Positions 34,717 through 45,381 of a stretch of 64,000 bases of DNA are shown here, in pieces (positions within the stretch are counted from its first letter, which is position 1; each line of letters begins with the position of its first letter). Source of the stretch: Serratia proteamaculans (GTDB lineage Bacteria; Pseudomonadota; Gammaproteobacteria; Enterobacterales; Enterobacteriaceae); NCBI RefSeq assembly GCF_013337185.1, contig NZ_SWDE01000003.1:1-64000 (forward strand), read 5' to 3'. The translations under genes and the position numbers were made by a program. The notes under the pieces are model-generated. The model was not told the DNA's origin and did no database searches. It was given only the letters and a program-made list of their open reading frames with translations.

Positions 34717-34747
34717 ACAAAGGAGCCCAGCGTGGCTCCTTTGTTTT
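34717..34747 (+). terminator. efp terminator
   Basis: ACAAAGGAGCC and its perfect complement with a 6-nt loop and four T residues. Confidence 0.9.
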
Positions 34748-34782
34748 ATCCCTTCCCGCATATTGTTGGCAGACTCTGCATA

Positions 34783-34911
34783 ATGAAGAAAACTCTGTTG
34801 GCCGTTATCTCCCTGTTGTTACTGATGTCCCTTAGCGGATGTAATACTTTCCGCGGATTCGGTGAAGACGTTCAGCACCTTGGCGGCGCTATCTCGCGTA
34901 CGGCCAGTTAA
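34783..34911 (+). CDS. ecnA: Entericidin A-like lipoprotein
   Basis: 42 residues: MKKTLLAVISLLL, lipobox LSGC, then NTFRGFGEDVQHLGG. This is the entericidin family; EcnA is described as an antidote to the EcnB bacteriolytic lipoprotein. The mature part after the Cys is only 23 residues. Same place as in E. coli, between efp and sugE. A short hairpin (34924-34941, 7-bp stem, no U-run) follows the stop. Confidence 0.9.
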   Translation: MKKTLLAVISLLLLMSLSGCNTFRGFGEDVQHLGGAISRTAS

Positions 34912-35033
34912 TAAGTATCAAATGCACTAATGTGTTAGTGCGAAATAAGACCATTCTAAACAGCAACTCTCGCTGATATTTACTAAGCTTAGAAAGCCGT
35001 ACTTTTTCATCACTGACAAATAAGGGCTTTCAT

Positions 35034-35165
35034 ATGCTGAAGAAAAGTATTATCGCGATTTTCTCTTTGATGTTCTTGGCCTCATTGACCGCATGCAATA
35101 CCACTCAAGGCGTGGGCGAAGATATTCAGGCTGGTGGTAAGGCCATCCAGCGTAGCGCGCAATAA
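35034..35165 (+). CDS. ecnB: Entericidin B-like lipoprotein
   Basis: 43 residues: signal [15 protein letters not shown], lipobox LTAC, mature part [17 protein letters not shown]. Entericidin B in E. coli is a small membrane lipoprotein linked to stationary-phase lysis and controlled by sigma-S. It lies 122 bp after ecnA with its own leader, so it probably has its own promoter. AAGGG precedes the ATG. Confidence 0.9.
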   Translation: MLKKSIIAIFSLMFLASLTACNTTQGVGEDIQAGGKAIQRSAQ

Positions 35166-35291
35166 CCCACCTTGCTGATTTCTGCGGTATTCCGCGAACG
35201 GCCGCCAAAGGGCATCGTCGTGGGATACCGCTTTCTCTGCTGAGCCTTTTCCGGCAGGCACCTTTGTGCTGTTATCCTCCCAGGCTGCAGG

Positions 35292-35297
35292 TATAAT
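35292..35297 (+). promoter_or_regulatory. -10 element of the gdx promoter
   Basis: A consensus TATAAT 21 bp before the riboswitch. No good -35 at standard spacing was found. Transcription would start just before the first riboswitch hairpin. Confidence 0.5.
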
Positions 35298-35317
35298 CTC
35301 CGGGCATATCACAACGC

Positions 35318-35362
35318 TAAACGGGACGACCTGTTTACGCATCTGTATTCGGGGACGACCCC
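35318..35362 (+). ncRNA. Guanidine-II riboswitch (mini-ykkC) upstream of gdx
   Basis: Two hairpins each present an ACGA loop: TAAACGGG-ACGA-CCTGTTTA (35318-35337) and GGGG-ACGA-CCCC (35351-35362), joined by 13 nt. That is the mini-ykkC layout, which binds guanidinium. The second hairpin sits 8 nt before the GGAG ribosome site, so control is probably of translation. The downstream gene encodes a guanidinium exporter, which supports the call. Confidence 0.9.
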
Positions 35363-35382
35363 ATAGTAATGGAGCCTGTTTC

Positions 35383-35700
35383 ATGGCTTGGATTATTCTG
35401 CTTATTGCCGGTTTGCTTGAAGTGGTGTGGGCTATCGGTTTGAAATACACCCACGGCTTTACCCGCCTGACCCCCAGCCTTATCACTATTGCCGCCATGG
35501 TAGTCAGTATGCTGTTGCTGGCGCATGCCATGAAAACGCTGCCCGCCGGCACGGCCTACGCGGTATGGACCGGTATTGGTGCGGTAGGTGCAGCGATTAT
35601 GGGGATGGTGTTACTGGGCGAATCAACCAATATCGCGCGTATTCTCAGCCTGTGCCTGATTGTAGTCGGCATATTGGGGCTGAAGTTCAGCAGTCACTGA
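35383..35700 (+). CDS. gdx: Guanidinium exporter Gdx (SugE)
   Basis: 105 residues from ATG 35383; the longer frame runs through the riboswitch. Small multidrug resistance (SMR) family with four membrane helices; the conserved Glu in [14 protein letters not shown] binds the substrate, and [13 protein letters not shown] is the family hinge. Exports guanidinium against protons. Its last 7 bp overlap the convergent end of blc. Confidence 0.96.
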   Translation: MAWIILLIAGLLEVVWAIGLKYTHGFTRLTPSLITIAAMVVSMLLLAHAMKTLPAGTAYAVWTGIGAVGAAIMGMVLLGESTNIARILSLCLIVVGILGLKFSSH

Positions 35701-36227
35701 TTCTGAGACTGTTTTACCCAAATCAGCTTATCGATATCAAAGCCGTTGTTCTTCGCGGTTTGTAATAACCTGTCGCGAGTGGCAGCGTCCAGCTCTGGCG
35801 TTCGCGACAGGATCCACAAGTAATCCCGGTTCGGGCCACAGACCAGCGCGTAGCGGTAATCTGCATCCAACTCAATCACGTTATACCCACCATAGAAAGG
35901 CCCAAAGAACGACACTTTTAGCGCGGCCACCTGCGGTGAGCCGATAAAATAGGCTTTGCCGGTGCTTTCCTGCCACTGTTGTTTTTGCGGATTAAAGCCA
36001 CGGTTAATCACTTTCAGGCCGCCATCTTCCCGCGGGCTGTAATTGGCAGTGACCTGTACCAGGCCTCGTTCGAAGCGGTGGTCAAGGCGAGCGATTTCGT
36101 ACCAGGTGCCAAGATAGCGCTGGCTGTCGAAATGACTCACTACTTTGACGTCCTTCGGCGGGGAAACGCTACAAGCGACAGAGAGCACGGCGGAAAGCAT
36201 CACACAAAGTTTTGACCAGAAATGCAT
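35694..36227 (-). CDS. blc: Outer-membrane lipocalin Blc
   Basis: 177 residues from ATG 36227 with AGGAG 8 nt upstream. Lipoprotein signal ending SVAC. Lipocalin motif 1 is [16 protein letters not shown]; the [16 protein letters not shown] block is motif 3. Binds lipids, probably lysophospholipids, at the outer membrane, and in E. coli is a stationary-phase protein. Convergent with gdx, as in E. coli. Confidence 0.95.
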   Translation of the reverse strand: MHFWSKLCVMLSAVLSVACSVSPPKDVKVVSHFDSQRYLGTWYEIARLDHRFERGLVQVTANYSPREDGGLKVINRGFNPQKQQWQESTGKAYFIGSPQVAALKVSFFGPFYGGYNVIELDADYRYALVCGPNRDYLWILSRTPELDAATRDRLLQTAKNNGFDIDKLIWVKQSQNQ

Positions 36228-36311
36228 GGGCGACTCCTGTTTACCTGATTGAGTTAAACAGTGTAGCCCAAAGGCAGAACTGGCGACCAACCGAAGTGGC
36301 CGCCGAAGGGG

Positions 36312-36671
36312 TTACAGGGTGACTACGCCGATCACGGTCACTACGCTGAGGATGGCAGCCAAACCGTAGAAAACCCATTTGCCGGCCGGCACATGGATTT
36401 TCAAATCGTGCATCGCATGGTGGATACGGTGCAGACCGCACCACAGCGGCAGGATAATCATCAGCAGCAGGAACAGGCGGCCAATCAGGCTCTGGCAGAA
36501 GGCCAGTACGCGGTCATAGCCCAGTGCATCGCCTGGGAATAACCCCAATGGCAGTAGAATGCCAACCAGCAGCACTATGGCGGGGGCGATGATGGCTCCC
36601 CACATGCCGCCAGCGCCGAATAATCCCCAGAAAACCGGTTCGTCTGAGCGTTTAGGTGCTTGATTTATCAT
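36312..36671 (-). CDS. frdD: Fumarate reductase membrane subunit D
   Basis: 119 residues with three membrane helices (about 17-40, 55-80, 95-118). Anchors FrdAB to the inner membrane and forms the menaquinol site with FrdC. Last gene of frdABCD, 12 bp after frdC. No strong terminator was recognised in the 84 bp before blc. Confidence 0.96.
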   Translation of the reverse strand: MINQAPKRSDEPVFWGLFGAGGMWGAIIAPAIVLLVGILLPLGLFPGDALGYDRVLAFCQSLIGRLFLLLMIILPLWCGLHRIHHAMHDLKIHVPAGKWVFYGLAAILSVVTVIGVVTL

Positions 36672-36683
36672 GTTTCCTCCGGA

Positions 36684-37076
36684 TTACACCAAAGCCACGG
36701 CCAGGATGACCACGCTGGCTATCACTGTCACCGCCCACAGCGTTTTCACTATTGGCCCCGGCCCCATTTTCTCGCTGTTGACCACAATGTTGGCGGCTTT
36801 CGGCGCCAAATCGAACCAGGTCTTGGTATGCAGCAGTGCGGCCAGCAGTGCGACGACGTTAATCAGCAGCACCAGTGGGTTTTGCAGAAAACCGACGAAA
36901 CCCGCCCAGCTATCTACCCCGCCTTTTAGCGCAAAGACGCCGTAGATCAGCACAATACTGAACCAGACTGCCGGCACCGAGGTGCTTTCGCGCAGCATAT
37001 AGAAACGGTAGAAGCCGAGCTTTTGCCACCAGGTCGGCGTCATGGTGCGCACATAGGGCTTACGTTGTGTTGTCAT
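36684..37076 (-). CDS. frdC: Fumarate reductase membrane subunit C
   Basis: 130 residues, three membrane helices. N-terminal [26 protein letters not shown] is the family signature. Anchors the catalytic subunits and, like E. coli FrdC, carries no heme-binding pattern. Follows frdB by 15 bp. Confidence 0.96.
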   Translation of the reverse strand: MTTQRKPYVRTMTPTWWQKLGFYRFYMLRESTSVPAVWFSIVLIYGVFALKGGVDSWAGFVGFLQNPLVLLINVVALLAALLHTKTWFDLAPKAANIVVNSEKMGPGPIVKTLWAVTVIASVVILAVALV

Positions 37077-37091
37077 TGCTGTTTATCTCCC

Positions 37092-37826
37092 TTATTGCGG
37101 CTTCAGCATGGCGATCATGAAGTCTTTGGCACTTTCCACCTTGCCCTGCTGGATGGCAGCGGCCGGGTCGACGTGCTTCGGACAAACTTCAGAGCAGTAG
37201 CCGACAAAGGTACAGCTCCAGACGCCGTTTTCACCGTTGAGCTGCGCCATACGCTGTTTCTGACCGTGGTCGCGGTTATCCAGGTTATAGCGGTGTGCCA
37301 GGGTGATCGCCGCCGGGCCGATAAACTCTGGGTTCAGGCCGAACTGCGGGCAAGCGGCATAACACAGGCCGCAGTTAATACAGCCCGAGAACTGGTGATA
37401 CTTGGCCATCTGCGCCGGAGTCTGCACGTTAGGGCCATCTTCCGGTTTGCGGTTATTGCCGATGATGTAAGGCTTAATCGCCTCCAGACTTTCGATAAAG
37501 TGGGTCATATCGACCACCAGATCGCGCTCGATCGGGAAATTGCCCAGTGCTTCTACCTTCATGCCGCCGGTGTACTCGCGCAGGAAAGTTTTACAGGCCA
37601 GCTTTGGTACCCGGTTGACCATCATGCCGCACGAGCCGCAGATCGCCATACGGCATGACCAGCGGTAGGAAAGATCGGGCGCCAGGTTATCCTTGATGTA
37701 GCCCAGGGCGTCGAGCAACGAGGTTTGCTCATCATAAGGCACCGCGAAGGTCTCGAAATGCGGCTCAGAGTCGCGTTCCGGGTTATAGCGCATGACCTCG
37801 ATTTTCAGGGTGTTCATCTCAGCCAT
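37092..37826 (-). CDS. frdB: Fumarate reductase iron-sulfur subunit
   Basis: 244 residues from ATG 37826 ([11 protein letters not shown]), the E. coli length. The start codon lies inside the end of frdA, an 8-bp overlap. The [2Fe-2S] ligands are in [13 protein letters not shown], the [4Fe-4S] in [11 protein letters not shown] and the [3Fe-4S] in [11 protein letters not shown]. It carries electrons from menaquinol to FrdA. Confidence 0.97.
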   Translation of the reverse strand: MAEMNTLKIEVMRYNPERDSEPHFETFAVPYDEQTSLLDALGYIKDNLAPDLSYRWSCRMAICGSCGMMVNRVPKLACKTFLREYTGGMKVEALGNFPIERDLVVDMTHFIESLEAIKPYIIGNNRKPEDGPNVQTPAQMAKYHQFSGCINCGLCYAACPQFGLNPEFIGPAAITLAHRYNLDNRDHGQKQRMAQLNGENGVWSCTFVGYCSEVCPKHVDPAAAIQQGKVESAKDFMIAMLKPQ

Positions 37827-39615
37827 TTGCCTGCTCCTTGTCCTTTTTATCCTGCGCTTCGGCTTCAGCGCCGTACACACGTTTGGCCGGTGGCAGTTTG
37901 GTGATCTTCACGTCGCTGTATTCCAGGCGTGGTGCGCCGTTCGGGTTATGGAACGCCAGCGTATGTTTGAGGAAGTTCACGTCGTCACGTTCGGTACAGC
38001 CTTCGTCCAGACGCTGGTGGGCACCGCGGGATTCTTTACGGTTGAGGGCGGAGTGCGCCATGCACTCGGCCACGTCCAGCCCGTAACCCAGCTCGATGGT
38101 GTACAGCAGATCGGTATTGAACACGCTGGAGCTGTCGGTAATTTTGACGCGCTTGAAGCGTTCTTTCAGCTCGGCCAGTTTATCGACGGTTTTCTGCATC
38201 AGTTCAGGGGTACGGTAGATACCGCAGCCTTCTTCCATCGACATGCCCATCTCGTCGCGGATTTTGGCCCAGTTCTCGTTGCCTTCCTGTTTCATCAGGT
38301 TGCTCAAGCGGGTTTCGACGTCGCGCCCCTGTGCATCCAGAGCGCTGCCGTTAGCCGGGCCGGTTTCCAGCGCGCGGCGAGCGGCTTGCTCACCGGCCAC
38401 CCGGCCGAAAACCACCAGTTCCGCCAGCGAATTGGAACCCAGACGGTTGGCGCCGTGCAGGCCGACGGAGGAACATTCACCGACGGCAAACAGCCCTTTA
38501 ATACGGGTTTCACAGTTTTGATCGGTTTCAATGCCGCCCATGGTGTAGTGCGCAGTTGGACGCACCGGGATCGGTTCTTTCACCGGGTCGACGCCGACGT
38601 AGGCCTTGGCCAGTTCACAGATGAACGGCAGGCGTTCCAGCAGTTTCTTCTCCCCCAGGTGGCGCAGGTCGAGATAAACCACGTCACCGCGTGGGGTAGG
38701 AACGGTACGGCCGGCACGCCACTCATGCCAGAAAGCCTGCGAAACCTTGTCGCGTGGGCCCAGTTCCATGTATTTGTTCTTGGGCTCGCCCAGCGGGGTT
38801 TCCGGCCCCATGCCGTAGTCCTGCAGGTAGCGGTAACCGTCTTTGTTGACCAGAATACCGCCTTCACCACGGCAGCCTTCGGTCATCAGGATACCGGAGC
38901 CCGGCAGGCCGGTAGGGTGATATTGGACGAACTCCATATCACGCAGGGGTACGCCATGGTGGAATGCCATGCCCATGCCATCACCGGTGACGATACCGCC
39001 GTTGGTGTTGTAGCGGTACACGCGCCCGGCACCGCCGGTAGCCATGACCACCGCATTGGCACGGATCTGCACGCGGGTGCCTTCCATCATGTTCATCGCC
39101 ACCAGGCCACGGGCCTGGCCGTCATCCACCAGAATATCCAGCACAAAGTGTTCATCGAAACGCTGGATTTGCGGGTATTTGAGCGAGGTCTGGAACAGGG
39201 TGTGCAGCATGTGGAAGCCGGTCTTGTCGGCGGCAAACCAGGTGCGTTCAATCTTCATGCCGCCGAAGCGACGCACGTTGACTGACCCGTCCTCTTTACG
39301 GCTCCATGGACAACCCCACTGTTCAAGCTGGGTCATTTCGCGCGGGCAGTTGTGGACGAAATGGTCGACCACGTCCTGTTCACACAGCCAATCGCCACCG
39401 GCAACGGTGTCGTTGAAGTGGTAGTCGAAGCTATCGTGATCCTGAGTGACGGCGGCGGAGCCCCCTTCAGCGGCCACCGTATGGCTGCGCATCGGGTAGA
39501 CTTTTGAGATTAGCGCGATTTTCAGTTGGGGGTTGGCTTCCGCTGCGGCTATTGCTGCACGTAAACCAGCACCCCCGGCCCCAATAATGGCAAGATCGGC
39601 GTTAAAGGTTTGCAC
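37819..39615 (-). CDS. frdA: Fumarate reductase flavoprotein subunit
   Basis: 598 residues. Catalytic subunit that reduces fumarate to succinate during anaerobic respiration. N-terminal FAD motif [21 protein letters not shown] holds the histidine that carries covalent FAD; catalytic region [11 protein letters not shown] and RGEGGIL. Works on fumarate supplied by AspA and DcuA, encoded upstream. Its promoter shows an FNR-type half site. Confidence 0.98.
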   Translation of the reverse strand: MQTFNADLAIIGAGGAGLRAAIAAAEANPQLKIALISKVYPMRSHTVAAEGGSAAVTQDHDSFDYHFNDTVAGGDWLCEQDVVDHFVHNCPREMTQLEQWGCPWSRKEDGSVNVRRFGGMKIERTWFAADKTGFHMLHTLFQTSLKYPQIQRFDEHFVLDILVDDGQARGLVAMNMMEGTRVQIRANAVVMATGGAGRVYRYNTNGGIVTGDGMGMAFHHGVPLRDMEFVQYHPTGLPGSGILMTEGCRGEGGILVNKDGYRYLQDYGMGPETPLGEPKNKYMELGPRDKVSQAFWHEWRAGRTVPTPRGDVVYLDLRHLGEKKLLERLPFICELAKAYVGVDPVKEPIPVRPTAHYTMGGIETDQNCETRIKGLFAVGECSSVGLHGANRLGSNSLAELVVFGRVAGEQAARRALETGPANGSALDAQGRDVETRLSNLMKQEGNENWAKIRDEMGMSMEEGCGIYRTPELMQKTVDKLAELKERFKRVKITDSSSVFNTDLLYTIELGYGLDVAECMAHSALNRKESRGAHQRLDEGCTERDDVNFLKHTLAFHNPNGAPRLEYSDVKITKLPPAKRVYGAEAEAQDKKDKEQANG

Positions 39616-40001
39616 TGCATTCCTCCAATATTCTTGTTAAGAACGGCAAATTAAATATCTATGCTTAATATTTATAAAAAAACTTCGGGTGCTAACTAAC
39701 TGAGTTTATTGTCGTTGCATTAATACTAAGGATAGATATCTCCCACCAATAATGTGGAATTAACTATACCTAAAGTTAAGTAGAAGAAATTTGATGTGAT
39801 CGATTGTTTTGCCTTTTAACCGCCGGCCGGGAGGATAATTTACCGCAGGCAGGATTTAACGTTTATTCACCTTTTATTAACCTTATTACTAACTATTTAT
39901 CAGGTAATGTCGCGGTTAAAAGTCCTGGGCCTGTTAAGAATTTGTTTGCATGCCGGGATACGAGTAGACTGCATCCCCTGTTTGATTTCGGAGTAATTAC
40001 C
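39616..40001. other. frdA/epmA divergent intergenic region
   Basis: 386 AT-rich bp without a gene. It contains the frdA promoter with an FNR half site (39763-39804). The epmA promoter is not distinct. An open frame extending epmA upstream into it does not look like protein. Confidence 0.6.
39763..39804 (-). promoter_or_regulatory. Putative FNR-dependent frdA promoter
   Basis: On the minus strand, ATCAA (half of the FNR site) is part of a 14-bp window 39791-39804, and TATAGT, a good -10, is at 39763-39768. A start site near 39756 puts the window centre at about -41.5, the class II FNR position. The second half site is poor, as I recall for E. coli frd. Confidence 0.55.
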
Positions 40002-40979
40002 ATGAGCGAAACGGCAAGCTGGCAGCCAAGTGCACCCATCGCCAATTTGTTGAAGCGCGCAGCGATCCTGACTGAGATCCGGCGTTTCTTCGCCGATCGT
40101 GGCGTATTGGAAGTTGAGACGCCAACCATGAGCCAGGCGACGGTCACCGATATCCACCTGTTCCCGTTCCAGACGCGTTTCGTCGGGCCCGGCGCAGCGG
40201 ATGGCCTGACGCTGTACATGATGACCAGCCCGGAATACCACATGAAGCGGTTGCTGGCGGCGGGTAGCGGCCCGATCTATCAAATGGGGCGTAGCTTCCG
40301 TAATGAAGAAGCCGGCCGTCACCACAACCCGGAATTCACCATGCTGGAGTGGTACCGCCCGCACTACGACATGTACCGGCTGATGAATGAGGTGGACGAT
40401 CTGCTGCAGCAGGTGCTGGATTGCGACAGCGCGGAAACGTTGTCCTATCAGCAGGCTTTCCTGCGCCATCTGGATATCGATCCACTTTCAGCAGAGAAAG
40501 CACAACTGCGTGAAGCGTCGGCCAAGCTGGATCTGAGCAACATTGCCGATACGGAAGAAGATCGCGATACGCTGTTGCAGTTGCTGTTCACCGTCGGCGT
40601 GGAGCCGCACATTGGCCGTGACAAACCGGCGTTCGTTTATCACTTCCCGGCCAGCCAGGCGTCGTTGGCGGAGATCAGTACCGAGGATCACCGGGTGGCG
40701 GAGCGTTTCGAGGTCTACTTCAAAGGCATTGAGCTGGCGAATGGCTTCCGTGAACTGACTGACAGTCGCGAACAAGGGCAGCGTTTTGCTCAGGACAACC
40801 GCAAGCGCGCGGAACGTGGTTTGCCACAGCATCCGATTGATAACAACCTGCTGGATGCTTTGCAGCACGGTATGCCTGAATGCTCAGGCGTGGCGTTAGG
40901 GGTTGACCGCTTGGTGATGCTGGCGTTGGGCGCCGAGAGTCTGAGTGAGGTGATTTCCTTCCCGGTCGATCGAGCCTAA
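40002..40979 (+). CDS. epmA: EF-P (R)-beta-lysyl ligase EpmA
   Basis: 325 residues from ATG 40002, the E. coli length; GGAG lies 9 nt upstream. A shortened class II lysyl-tRNA synthetase lacking the anticodon-binding domain. Motif 2 [21 protein letters not shown] and motif 3 [12 protein letters not shown] are intact. It attaches (R)-beta-lysine to EF-P Lys34. Ends at a bidirectional terminator. Confidence 0.97.
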   Translation: MSETASWQPSAPIANLLKRAAILTEIRRFFADRGVLEVETPTMSQATVTDIHLFPFQTRFVGPGAADGLTLYMMTSPEYHMKRLLAAGSGPIYQMGRSFRNEEAGRHHNPEFTMLEWYRPHYDMYRLMNEVDDLLQQVLDCDSAETLSYQQAFLRHLDIDPLSAEKAQLREASAKLDLSNIADTEEDRDTLLQLLFTVGVEPHIGRDKPAFVYHFPASQASLAEISTEDHRVAERFEVYFKGIELANGFRELTDSREQGQRFAQDNRKRAERGLPQHPIDNNLLDALQHGMPECSGVALGVDRLVMLALGAESLSEVISFPVDRA

Positions 40980-41006
40980 CTCTCTACTCGGCATTATCAC
41001 CATAAG

Positions 41007-41037
41007 AAAAGGGTTCGGCCATCGCCGAACCCTTTTT
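41007..41037. terminator. Bidirectional terminator between epmA and mscM
   Basis: AAAAGGGTTCGGC-catc-GCCGAACCCTTTT stem with U-runs in both directions, between convergent genes. Confidence 0.93.
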
Positions 41038-41048
41038 GCATTCTGCGC

Positions 41049-44000
41049 TTACAGTCCGCCCGAGTCGCGTTTGGTGTTCGGTGCCGGTGTGGACGGCGGA
41101 GTGCGGCCGTTGCTGGTCAGGCGCGATAATGTCTCACTGCGCACCTGGAATGGTGGGTATGGCAGTGTAATACCGTGCTCGCGGTAGCCGGCCAGAATCA
41201 ACTGATGGATTTCATGACGCAGCGGCATACGGTGGCCCATTTCGGCGGCATAGATACGCATCTCAAAGATTTGGATACCTTGCTGCAGATCGACCAAATA
41301 CACCTCTGGCACCGGGTTATCCAGCACCAGCGAGCAGCGCTCGGCAGCGTTGGTCAGGATCTTGGTCACTTCTTCACTGTTGGCATCCGCCGGTGCAGGT
41401 ACGGTCAGCACCACACGGGTCACGTTGTCGGACAGTGACCAGTTAATGAATTGCTCGGTGATGAACGCCTTGTTCGGCACAATGATCTCTTTGCGGTCCC
41501 AGTCCGAAATGGTGGTGGCGCGGGTGTTGATCTTGGTGACGCTGCCGGTCAGATTGCGGATCGTCACGGTATCGCCAATGCGGATCGGTTTTTCGAACAA
41601 AATGATCAGGCCGGAGATAAAGTTGGAGAAGATCTCCTGCATACCAAAGCCCAACCCCACGCTGAGCGCGGTCACGACCCACTGCAGTTTCGACCATTCA
41701 ATACCAATCCACGAGAAGCTGAGCAGCGCACCGAACAGCAGCAGCAGATACTTGGTGATGGTGGTGATGGCATAGCCGGTACCTGGTGTCAGATCCAGGT
41801 GTTGCAACACCGCCAGTTCCAGCAGTGCCGGCAGGTTACGTACCAACTGCATGGTAACGATCAGCACCAGAATGGCGATCAATACCGCGCCCAGAGTGAT
41901 CGGATGCGCGGTATCAACCCCGTTAACCGTCGAGCTGACATTCCACAGGGTGATATTTTCCAGGAAGCTAAAGGCGGAATGGATCTCTGACCACAGTACG
42001 ATCACCGACACCAGGGCGATCATGGTAAGGATCGAACGCACCAACCTTAACGACTGGGCGCTTATGGTATCAAGATCGATCTCGGAATCATCGAGATCCG
42101 TCGAGCCTTCGGTACTGTTAGGGGCATGTGAAGTTTCTTCTTCACCGCGTGCACGCTGGGCCAGGATATCGGCGCGGCGCTGCTTGGCACGGTCAAAGGC
42201 AATGCGGCGGCGCTGGATCAGCATCCAGCGACGGATAATATGGTAAATCACCAGCAGGAAGAACCAGATGGCGACCGAGGTTTCCAGACGCGCCAGCAGC
42301 GCCTGTGAAGTGGTCAGATAGCCAACGGCCGAGGCCAGCGCCGCCAGCACCGGTGCCGACAGCAGCAGCCCCCACAGCGCGGTGTTGACCATGTTCTCGC
42401 CGGAGCCTTTCTTATCCAGATACAGCGGGATGCCGGCACGTTTCAGACTGTTGGTCACCAGGGCCAATGCCAGACACAGCAAGATAAAGCACAGCCGGCC
42501 GAGGGTGTTGGCAAATTCGCGCTCTTTCAGGCTGTCGAAGGTAATCAGCGCCATGATCAGCGGCACGATCAGCCAGATCGACATTTTGTAGTAACGCATG
42601 GCGCGTGAAACCTGCTTCGCCGGCCAGCGGAAATGCACGATAAACAGCCCCTGTGGATGGGCAAAGGCGGCGCAGATCATACACACCCACAAGATCGGCA
42701 GCGTGGCGGTGACGCCCTTGCCGATGGCTTCGGCCACCGGATAGTTCCAGGCACTTTGCAGGCCAAAACCGAGTGCCGCCCACAACACCGGCAGCGGCAG
42801 CGCCACCAGAATCGACCAGAACACGGTGCGTACCGTCAGAAAGAACTCGTCCTGGGTGACTTTACCGACCCGGCTGCTGGCCCGTGTCAGGAAGGCGTGG
42901 TAATGCTTGCGGGAGCTGATGCTGAAAATCACCAGCAGCAGGGCGCCGAAAATCGGGATCAGCGTTTCCTTGCTGGTCACCATCATCATAAAGGCGCCGC
43001 CGAGTTGTGACAGCGTATCGAGTGACAGCAACAGAGTGAGATCGTGCGCCACGTTAATCGGGTAGGACAGATTGATCGGATTAATGTCCGGCACCCAGAA
43101 CAGATAGCGGTGGGTGGCGTCCCGGATTTCGTTCAGCGCCTCAATCAGCTGGGTGTTGGCCACTTTCAGCTTGGTCAGCTCGAGGATTTGGGTATCGCAG
43201 CCGGAAAGCAGTGAATTGAGCAGTTCGCGCTGGGTACGCAACTGGGCGTCGACGATACGCCGTTCCGCGCTGGTCAGTTCACTGCCGTCGTCGCGTTTAA
43301 ACTCCCGCTGTGGCAGCTTCTCCAGTTGGCTTTCAAACTGCAGCCGCTGTACGCGCAGTTGGGCCATATCGCCGTCCAACTGCTGCGGCTTGGGCATTTC
43401 CGGCAGCGTAGCCACCTGGGCACGCAGGGTTTCCCCCAGCGCGGACGAGGAGCCAAGCCATTGGGCCTGTTCGATGATGGTGCTTAATGCCTGGCGCACC
43501 TGCAGCGTTTGCGCGGCGGCCTGGCGTTGTTGGGATGAGATCAGATCCATGCGCTGGGCCTGATTGTTCAACGCGGCGGAAAGCTCACGGTTGATCTGTA
43601 GCTGCTGGCTGATGCTTTTTGGCAGGTCGCCGTTCTGTTCGGCCAACTGCTCGGTTTTTTCCAGTGCCAGTTCGGCTTCACGTTGCCGCTGGGCATTGAG
43701 GTTATTGCGCAGCGCCTGCAGCTGGATGTCGACTTTCTCGTGGCGCTTTTTGTAGACCTCAGCGCGCATCCGCGCCAGTTCCTGGCGATTGTTGGCTGAC
43801 AACTGCGCCAGCTCGAGTTCATCGACCTTGGCTTTGCGCGCAGCGGCCTCGGTTTGTAATAACGCCAGCGCGGCCTGAGCATGTGGCGTGGTCGGGTTGG
43901 CGGGCTGTGCCTGCAGGCGGCGCTGCACTTCGGTCAGCGCCCGGCGAGCATCGGTTTGCTGCTGTGGCAACTGGCCGAGGGAGTCGCTGATTTCCCGCGT

Positions 44001-44396
44001 GCGTTCCTGTTCTTGCTGCAACAGCCGGGCCTGTTCCAGCAGCAGGCTGCTGGTCTGCAGGATCTGCTGCTCCAGATCGCTGGCCGGCAGGTTATCGCCA
44101 TTCGGCAGGATCTTACTGTCTTCAATCACCAGTTGACGGCGCAGTTCCTGCGTCATCTTTGGGAAATCGTCGATCACACGTTGATATTGTTCAACGCGCG
44201 TCAGCGATTCTTTGCGCTCCGATAACCAGTTGAGAGCGCTTTGCAGCGCCTCAGTGGTTTCCGCCTGATTAGGCGCGTTCTTGTTGCCTTCCGCCTGCTT
44301 CAGCTCTTGTTTGAGCTGTGTTTCGGTAGGCACCGTGGCGGCCAGCACCGGTTGAGACAGTAAACAACCGAGCAATAGCGTGATAATCAGGCGCAC
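41049..44396 (-). CDS. mscM: Miniconductance mechanosensitive channel MscM
   Basis: 1115 residues. Signal peptide about 1-19 (LLLGCLLSQPVLA), a long periplasmic coiled-coil rich in Gln and Leu (about 20-470), about 11 membrane helices, and a C-terminal MscS-type domain with GLGFGMQEIFSNFISG and FEKPIRIGDTVTI. Inner-membrane channel released by hypo-osmotic shock. 13 bp after psd in rsgA-psd-mscM. Confidence 0.95.
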   Translation of the reverse strand: MRLIITLLLGCLLSQPVLAATVPTETQLKQELKQAEGNKNAPNQAETTEALQSALNWLSERKESLTRVEQYQRVIDDFPKMTQELRRQLVIEDSKILPNGDNLPASDLEQQILQTSSLLLEQARLLQQEQERTREISDSLGQLPQQQTDARRALTEVQRRLQAQPANPTTPHAQAALALLQTEAAARKAKVDELELAQLSANNRQELARMRAEVYKKRHEKVDIQLQALRNNLNAQRQREAELALEKTEQLAEQNGDLPKSISQQLQINRELSAALNNQAQRMDLISSQQRQAAAQTLQVRQALSTIIEQAQWLGSSSALGETLRAQVATLPEMPKPQQLDGDMAQLRVQRLQFESQLEKLPQREFKRDDGSELTSAERRIVDAQLRTQRELLNSLLSGCDTQILELTKLKVANTQLIEALNEIRDATHRYLFWVPDINPINLSYPINVAHDLTLLLSLDTLSQLGGAFMMMVTSKETLIPIFGALLLVIFSISSRKHYHAFLTRASSRVGKVTQDEFFLTVRTVFWSILVALPLPVLWAALGFGLQSAWNYPVAEAIGKGVTATLPILWVCMICAAFAHPQGLFIVHFRWPAKQVSRAMRYYKMSIWLIVPLIMALITFDSLKEREFANTLGRLCFILLCLALALVTNSLKRAGIPLYLDKKGSGENMVNTALWGLLLSAPVLAALASAVGYLTTSQALLARLETSVAIWFFLLVIYHIIRRWMLIQRRRIAFDRAKQRRADILAQRARGEEETSHAPNSTEGSTDLDDSEIDLDTISAQSLRLVRSILTMIALVSVIVLWSEIHSAFSFLENITLWNVSSTVNGVDTAHPITLGAVLIAILVLIVTMQLVRNLPALLELAVLQHLDLTPGTGYAITTITKYLLLLFGALLSFSWIGIEWSKLQWVVTALSVGLGFGMQEIFSNFISGLIILFEKPIRIGDTVTIRNLTGSVTKINTRATTISDWDRKEIIVPNKAFITEQFINWSLSDNVTRVVLTVPAPADANSEEVTKILTNAAERCSLVLDNPVPEVYLVDLQQGIQIFEMRIYAAEMGHRMPLRHEIHQLILAGYREHGITLPYPPFQVRSETLSRLTSNGRTPPSTPAPNTKRDSGGL

Positions 44397-44409
44397 AGTA
44401 TCAATTCCC

Positions 44410-45306
44410 TTAGATCTGCGTTGTTTCAGCGGCGGCAGAGGCAGCCGGGATTTCTGCGAAGGCTTCGCCCATACGGGTCACGGTGCCGTTGTTCAACTGC
44501 GGGGCAAACTGCACGCTGCCTGGGGTAAACAGGTTGATGACCGTCGAGCCGAGCTTGAAGCGGCCCATTTCTGCCCCTTTCTCCAGTGCGATAGCGCCTT
44601 CACTCCCTTCTGCCGGATAGGTCCAGCGCTTGATGACGCCTTCGCGCGGTGGCGTAACGGTGCCGGCCCAGACGGTTTCGATGCTGCCGACGATGGTGGC
44701 ACCCACCAGGATCTGCACCATAGGCCCGATAGCGGTATCGAATACGCAGATCACACGCTCATTACGGGCAAACAGGTTTGGCACGTTGGCCGCGGTCAGC
44801 GGGTTAACAGAAAACAGGTCGCCCGGAACATAAATCATTTCGCGCAGTACGCCATCGCATGGCATATGCACACGGTGATAATCACGAGGTGCCAGGTAAG
44901 TGGTGGCGAACAGGCCGTTGCGGAACGGCTCGGCCAGTATGTAGTTGCCGGCCAGCAGCGCCTCCAGGCTGTAGTAATGGCCTTTAGCCTGGAAAATCTG
45001 GTCGTCGTTGATCGGGCCGAGTTGGCTTATCGCGCCATCGGCAGGCAGCGCCAGCCAGTGGGTACCTTCGACGATCGGACGTGCGCCGTCACGCAGGGGG
45101 CGAACAAAGAAATCGTTGAAGGTCGCATAAGAGGTCAGGTCAGGATTTTGTGCTTCCTGCATATCCACGCGGTAATAGCGGGCGAAGGTCTTCACCACCA
45201 ACTGGGTCAGCCAGCCGGCTTGTTTATCTGCGCCCCAGCCGGCCAGGCGCGTCAGCGCCAGCTTGGGTAACCAATACTGCAATTTAATTTTGATGCTATC
45301 CAGCAC
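44410..45306 (-). CDS. psd: Phosphatidylserine decarboxylase proenzyme
   Basis: 298 residues from a GTG at 45306 ([12 protein letters not shown]), with GAGG 5 nt upstream; the longer frame adds no family sequence. Makes phosphatidylethanolamine at the inner membrane. Self-cleavage at LGST converts the Ser to the pyruvoyl cofactor; [13 protein letters not shown] and [12 protein letters not shown] are conserved. Second gene of rsgA-psd-mscM. Confidence 0.96.
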   Translation of the reverse strand: MLDSIKIKLQYWLPKLALTRLAGWGADKQAGWLTQLVVKTFARYYRVDMQEAQNPDLTSYATFNDFFVRPLRDGARPIVEGTHWLALPADGAISQLGPINDDQIFQAKGHYYSLEALLAGNYILAEPFRNGLFATTYLAPRDYHRVHMPCDGVLREMIYVPGDLFSVNPLTAANVPNLFARNERVICVFDTAIGPMVQILVGATIVGSIETVWAGTVTPPREGVIKRWTYPAEGSEGAIALEKGAEMGRFKLGSTVINLFTPGSVQFAPQLNNGTVTRMGEAFAEIPAASAAAETTQI

Positions 45307-45381
45307 ATTAACCTCGTGAATCGGGGTAAAGGGCGCGCATTGTAACCGTGGCTCCGCCACAGTCAATGCCACCCGGTATTA

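Noticed and set aside
34924..34941. Hairpin after ecnA as a terminator
   Set aside because: The stem is only 7 bp and AT-rich, and there is no T-run.
37792..39285. 497-codon open frame on the plus strand opposite frdA
   Set aside because: Complement of a highly conserved frdA; composition is His/Gln/Val-rich noise with no recognisable fold.
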